From positions 1-7,265 of the forward strand of contig PWPN01000257.1 of assembly GCA_003557125.1 (NCBI GenBank): a stretch of DNA of 7,265 nucleotides, in the 5' to 3' direction. The notes beneath the pieces were generated by a model, which saw nothing but the letters and a program-made list of their open reading frames with translations, had not been told where the DNA came from and searched no databases. Below, in pieces: positions 6,456-7,265 of the stretch. The DNA comes from Phycisphaerae bacterium (GTDB taxonomy: Bacteria > Planctomycetota > Phycisphaerae > UBA1845 > PWPN01). Within the stretch, counting starts at the first letter, position 1; each line of letters begins with the position of its first letter. Position numbers and translations under genes: made by a program.

Positions 6456-6488
6456 AAACTGCCGGCAACTGAGCAGTTTTTTTATTTT
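6456..6488 (+). terminator. Orphan Rho-independent terminator on the plus strand
   Basis: The arms aaactgc (6456-6462) and gcagttt (6473-6479) form a 7-bp stem with a 10-nt loop. The 3' arm runs into a T-tract (6477-6483, then A, then four more T). It is oriented to stop rightward transcription, yet no plus-strand gene lies to its left in the window. It may end a small untranslated RNA, act as an attenuator before the FHA gene, or block antisense transcription out of the propeller gene. Confidence 0.55.
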
Positions 6489-6612
6489 AAGGTAGTTACC
6501 CCTGTGCCAGCGTTGGAAATCGACTTGGCCTCCATTAATCCTCTGGATTCGGCATACCTATGAAAAGGCTTGCTCCAGTGAGTCGGAATGGTTAAACTCT
6601 TACTTGGCTAGA

Positions 6613-6622
6613 CACGTACGTG
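6613..6622. repeat. Perfect 10-bp palindrome upstream of the FHA gene
   Basis: cacgtacgtg reads the same on both strands and lies 107 nt before the FHA start. Its position suits an operator for a dimeric regulator, but no regulator is identified. Confidence 0.4.
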
Positions 6623-6697
6623 CGACAAAATGGGCATGGGCCGTCCGGAAAGGCTGGAGAGGCATCCTGCGGATTCCATATGATCCGCAAGCCGGAA

Positions 6698-6709
6698 CGG
6701 GCGCGCCCG
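6698..6709. repeat. Perfect 12-bp palindrome close to the FHA start
   Basis: cgggcgcgcccg is self-complementary and ends 20 nt before the ATG. It could be an operator or a short leader stem. In GC-rich DNA, chance is a serious alternative. Confidence 0.35.
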
Positions 6710-6719
6710 ATCGGCGAGG

Positions 6720-6729
6720 CGCAATTGCG
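6720..6729. repeat. Perfect 10-bp palindrome abutting the FHA start codon
   Basis: cgcaattgcg ends at the base before the ATG at 6730. It lies between the weak ribosome binding site (GAGGC, 6716-6720) and the start codon, so a protein bound here, or pairing in the RNA, would affect initiation. The role is inferred from position only. Confidence 0.35.
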
Positions 6730-7265
6730 ATGAACCTCACACTCTATCTGTTCAAGGCCGCCGGTGACCCGAAAGTCTTCAACGTCCGAGATGGAAAAAC
6801 CATCATCGGGCGCCGTGAGGACTGTGACCTGCGCATCCCTCTCAGCCAGGTCTCTCGAAAACATGCGATGCTGCTCGTTCAAGAGGGAGGGGTCAGTATC
6901 CGCGACCTGGGCAGCGTCAATGGGACGTTCGTCAACAATGAACGGATCTCCGAGCAGAAACTGGCTGCCGGCGACCATATCGTTATCGGGCCGGTCGTGT
7001 TCACCGTTCAGATCGATGGCAAACCCGAAAAGGTGCCGCGTATCAAGACGCGAATCGAGTCGCGTCAATCCGTCATGGACGAAAGCGACGTCCGCCAGAC
7101 CGTCCCGTCCGGTTCGCGTGACAGCGCCGGATCACATGCCGATGATCTGGTTATGAGCGGTGAGGACGAGGATCCCATCAGCGCGCTCGAACTGTTGGCC
7201 GGCACGGGCGACACGCGGCAGATCGACCTGGAAGATTCCGACATCGATCTGACCATGGAAGACTC
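6730..7265 (+). CDS. FHA domain protein, C-terminus cut by window edge
   Basis: The frame is open from the ATG at 6730 to the right edge (178 codons). GAGGC at 6716-6720 is a weak ribosome binding site. The frame is also open further upstream to at least 6598, but I saw no ATG or GTG in it there. Residues 1-95 form a forkhead-associated domain with the key conserved sites: GRREDCDLRIP (Gly27, Arg28), SRKH (Ser42, His45) and NGTFVNNERI (Asn64, Gly65), followed by LAAGDHIVIGPVVFTV. In the family these residues bind phosphothreonine in partner proteins, usually downstream of a Ser/Thr kinase. From about residue 98 the chain is polar and acidic (GEDEDP, DLEDSDIDLTMED), probably disordered. No signal peptide or membrane segment is seen in the visible part, so it is probably cytoplasmic. 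The missing part could hold another domain, so the full function is open. Confidence 0.92.
   Translation, partial: MNLTLYLFKAAGDPKVFNVRDGKTIIGRREDCDLRIPLSQVSRKHAMLLVQEGGVSIRDLGSVNGTFVNNERISEQKLAAGDHIVIGPVVFTVQIDGKPEKVPRIKTRIESRQSVMDESDVRQTVPSGSRDSAGSHADDLVMSGEDEDPISALELLAGTGDTRQIDLEDSDIDLTMED

Larger units (their letters stand above)
6145..6729. other. Divergent intergenic region between propeller and FHA genes
   Basis: This stretch of about 585 bases separates two genes transcribed away from each other. A 73-codon plus-strand frame at 6177-6398 starts with TTG, is rich in Pro, Ser and Thr, has no ribosome binding site and is not accepted as a gene. Signals listed separately are a sigma-54-type promoter candidate, a leader hairpin, a plus-strand terminator and three palindromes. 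A small hairpin (cggcc/ggccg, 6415-6427) is also present. No convincing sigma-70 promoter for the FHA gene was found; tataac at 6447-6452 lacks a -35 partner at normal spacing. Confidence 0.55.

Noticed and set aside
6592..7068. A 158-codon minus-strand frame opposite the FHA gene
   Set aside because: The plus strand carries all conserved FHA residues in order, so the minus-strand frame is a shadow.

Overview
The window looks like a moderately GC-rich chromosome segment from a member of the Planctomycetota, probably of the Phycisphaerae type. This rests on protein style, not on any marker gene. The signs are a cysteine-containing double EF-hand 'dockerin-like' module inside a large secreted beta-propeller protein, paired TadG-like proteins with no other Tad gene in view, and an FHA protein. 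There is no rRNA, tRNA, CRISPR array, insertion sequence or phage gene.

Layout, left to right. A minus-strand TadG-like gene runs off the left edge (1..1096). Next is its full-length tandem paralogue (1319..2512), then a small secreted protein of unknown function (2584..3213). All three point left and probably form one transcription unit, read unknown secreted protein, then TadG-like A, then TadG-like B. Each gap between genes carries a strong inverted repeat. About 370 bases without genes follow, then a good Rho-independent terminator (3559..3594) that closes the next gene. That gene (3655..6144, minus) encodes an 829-residue exported protein: signal peptide, seven-bladed SBBP-type propeller, PKD-like domain, double EF-hand module, Ig-like domain and a C-terminal carbohydrate-binding-like beta sandwich. 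A divergent intergenic region of about 585 bases holds a sigma-54-type promoter candidate for the propeller gene, a 5' leader hairpin, an orphan plus-strand terminator and three perfect palindromes. The last gene (6730.., plus) encodes an N-terminal FHA domain protein and runs off the right edge.

Three start codons were revised because the longest open frame begins upstream of, or inside, the ribosome binding site. Both edge genes lack a terminus inside the window, so a search requiring start and stop would miss them; I read them directly. Functionally, the minus-strand genes are all cell-envelope or secreted products: membrane-anchored pseudopilin-like proteins, a secreted partner and a large adhesin- or scaffold-like exoprotein. 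The FHA protein is a cytoplasmic phosphothreonine reader starting a separate unit. I see no clearly new multi-gene system. The most distinctive features are the tandem TadG-like pair with its secreted neighbour, the exoprotein architecture and the regulatory signals between the divergent genes.
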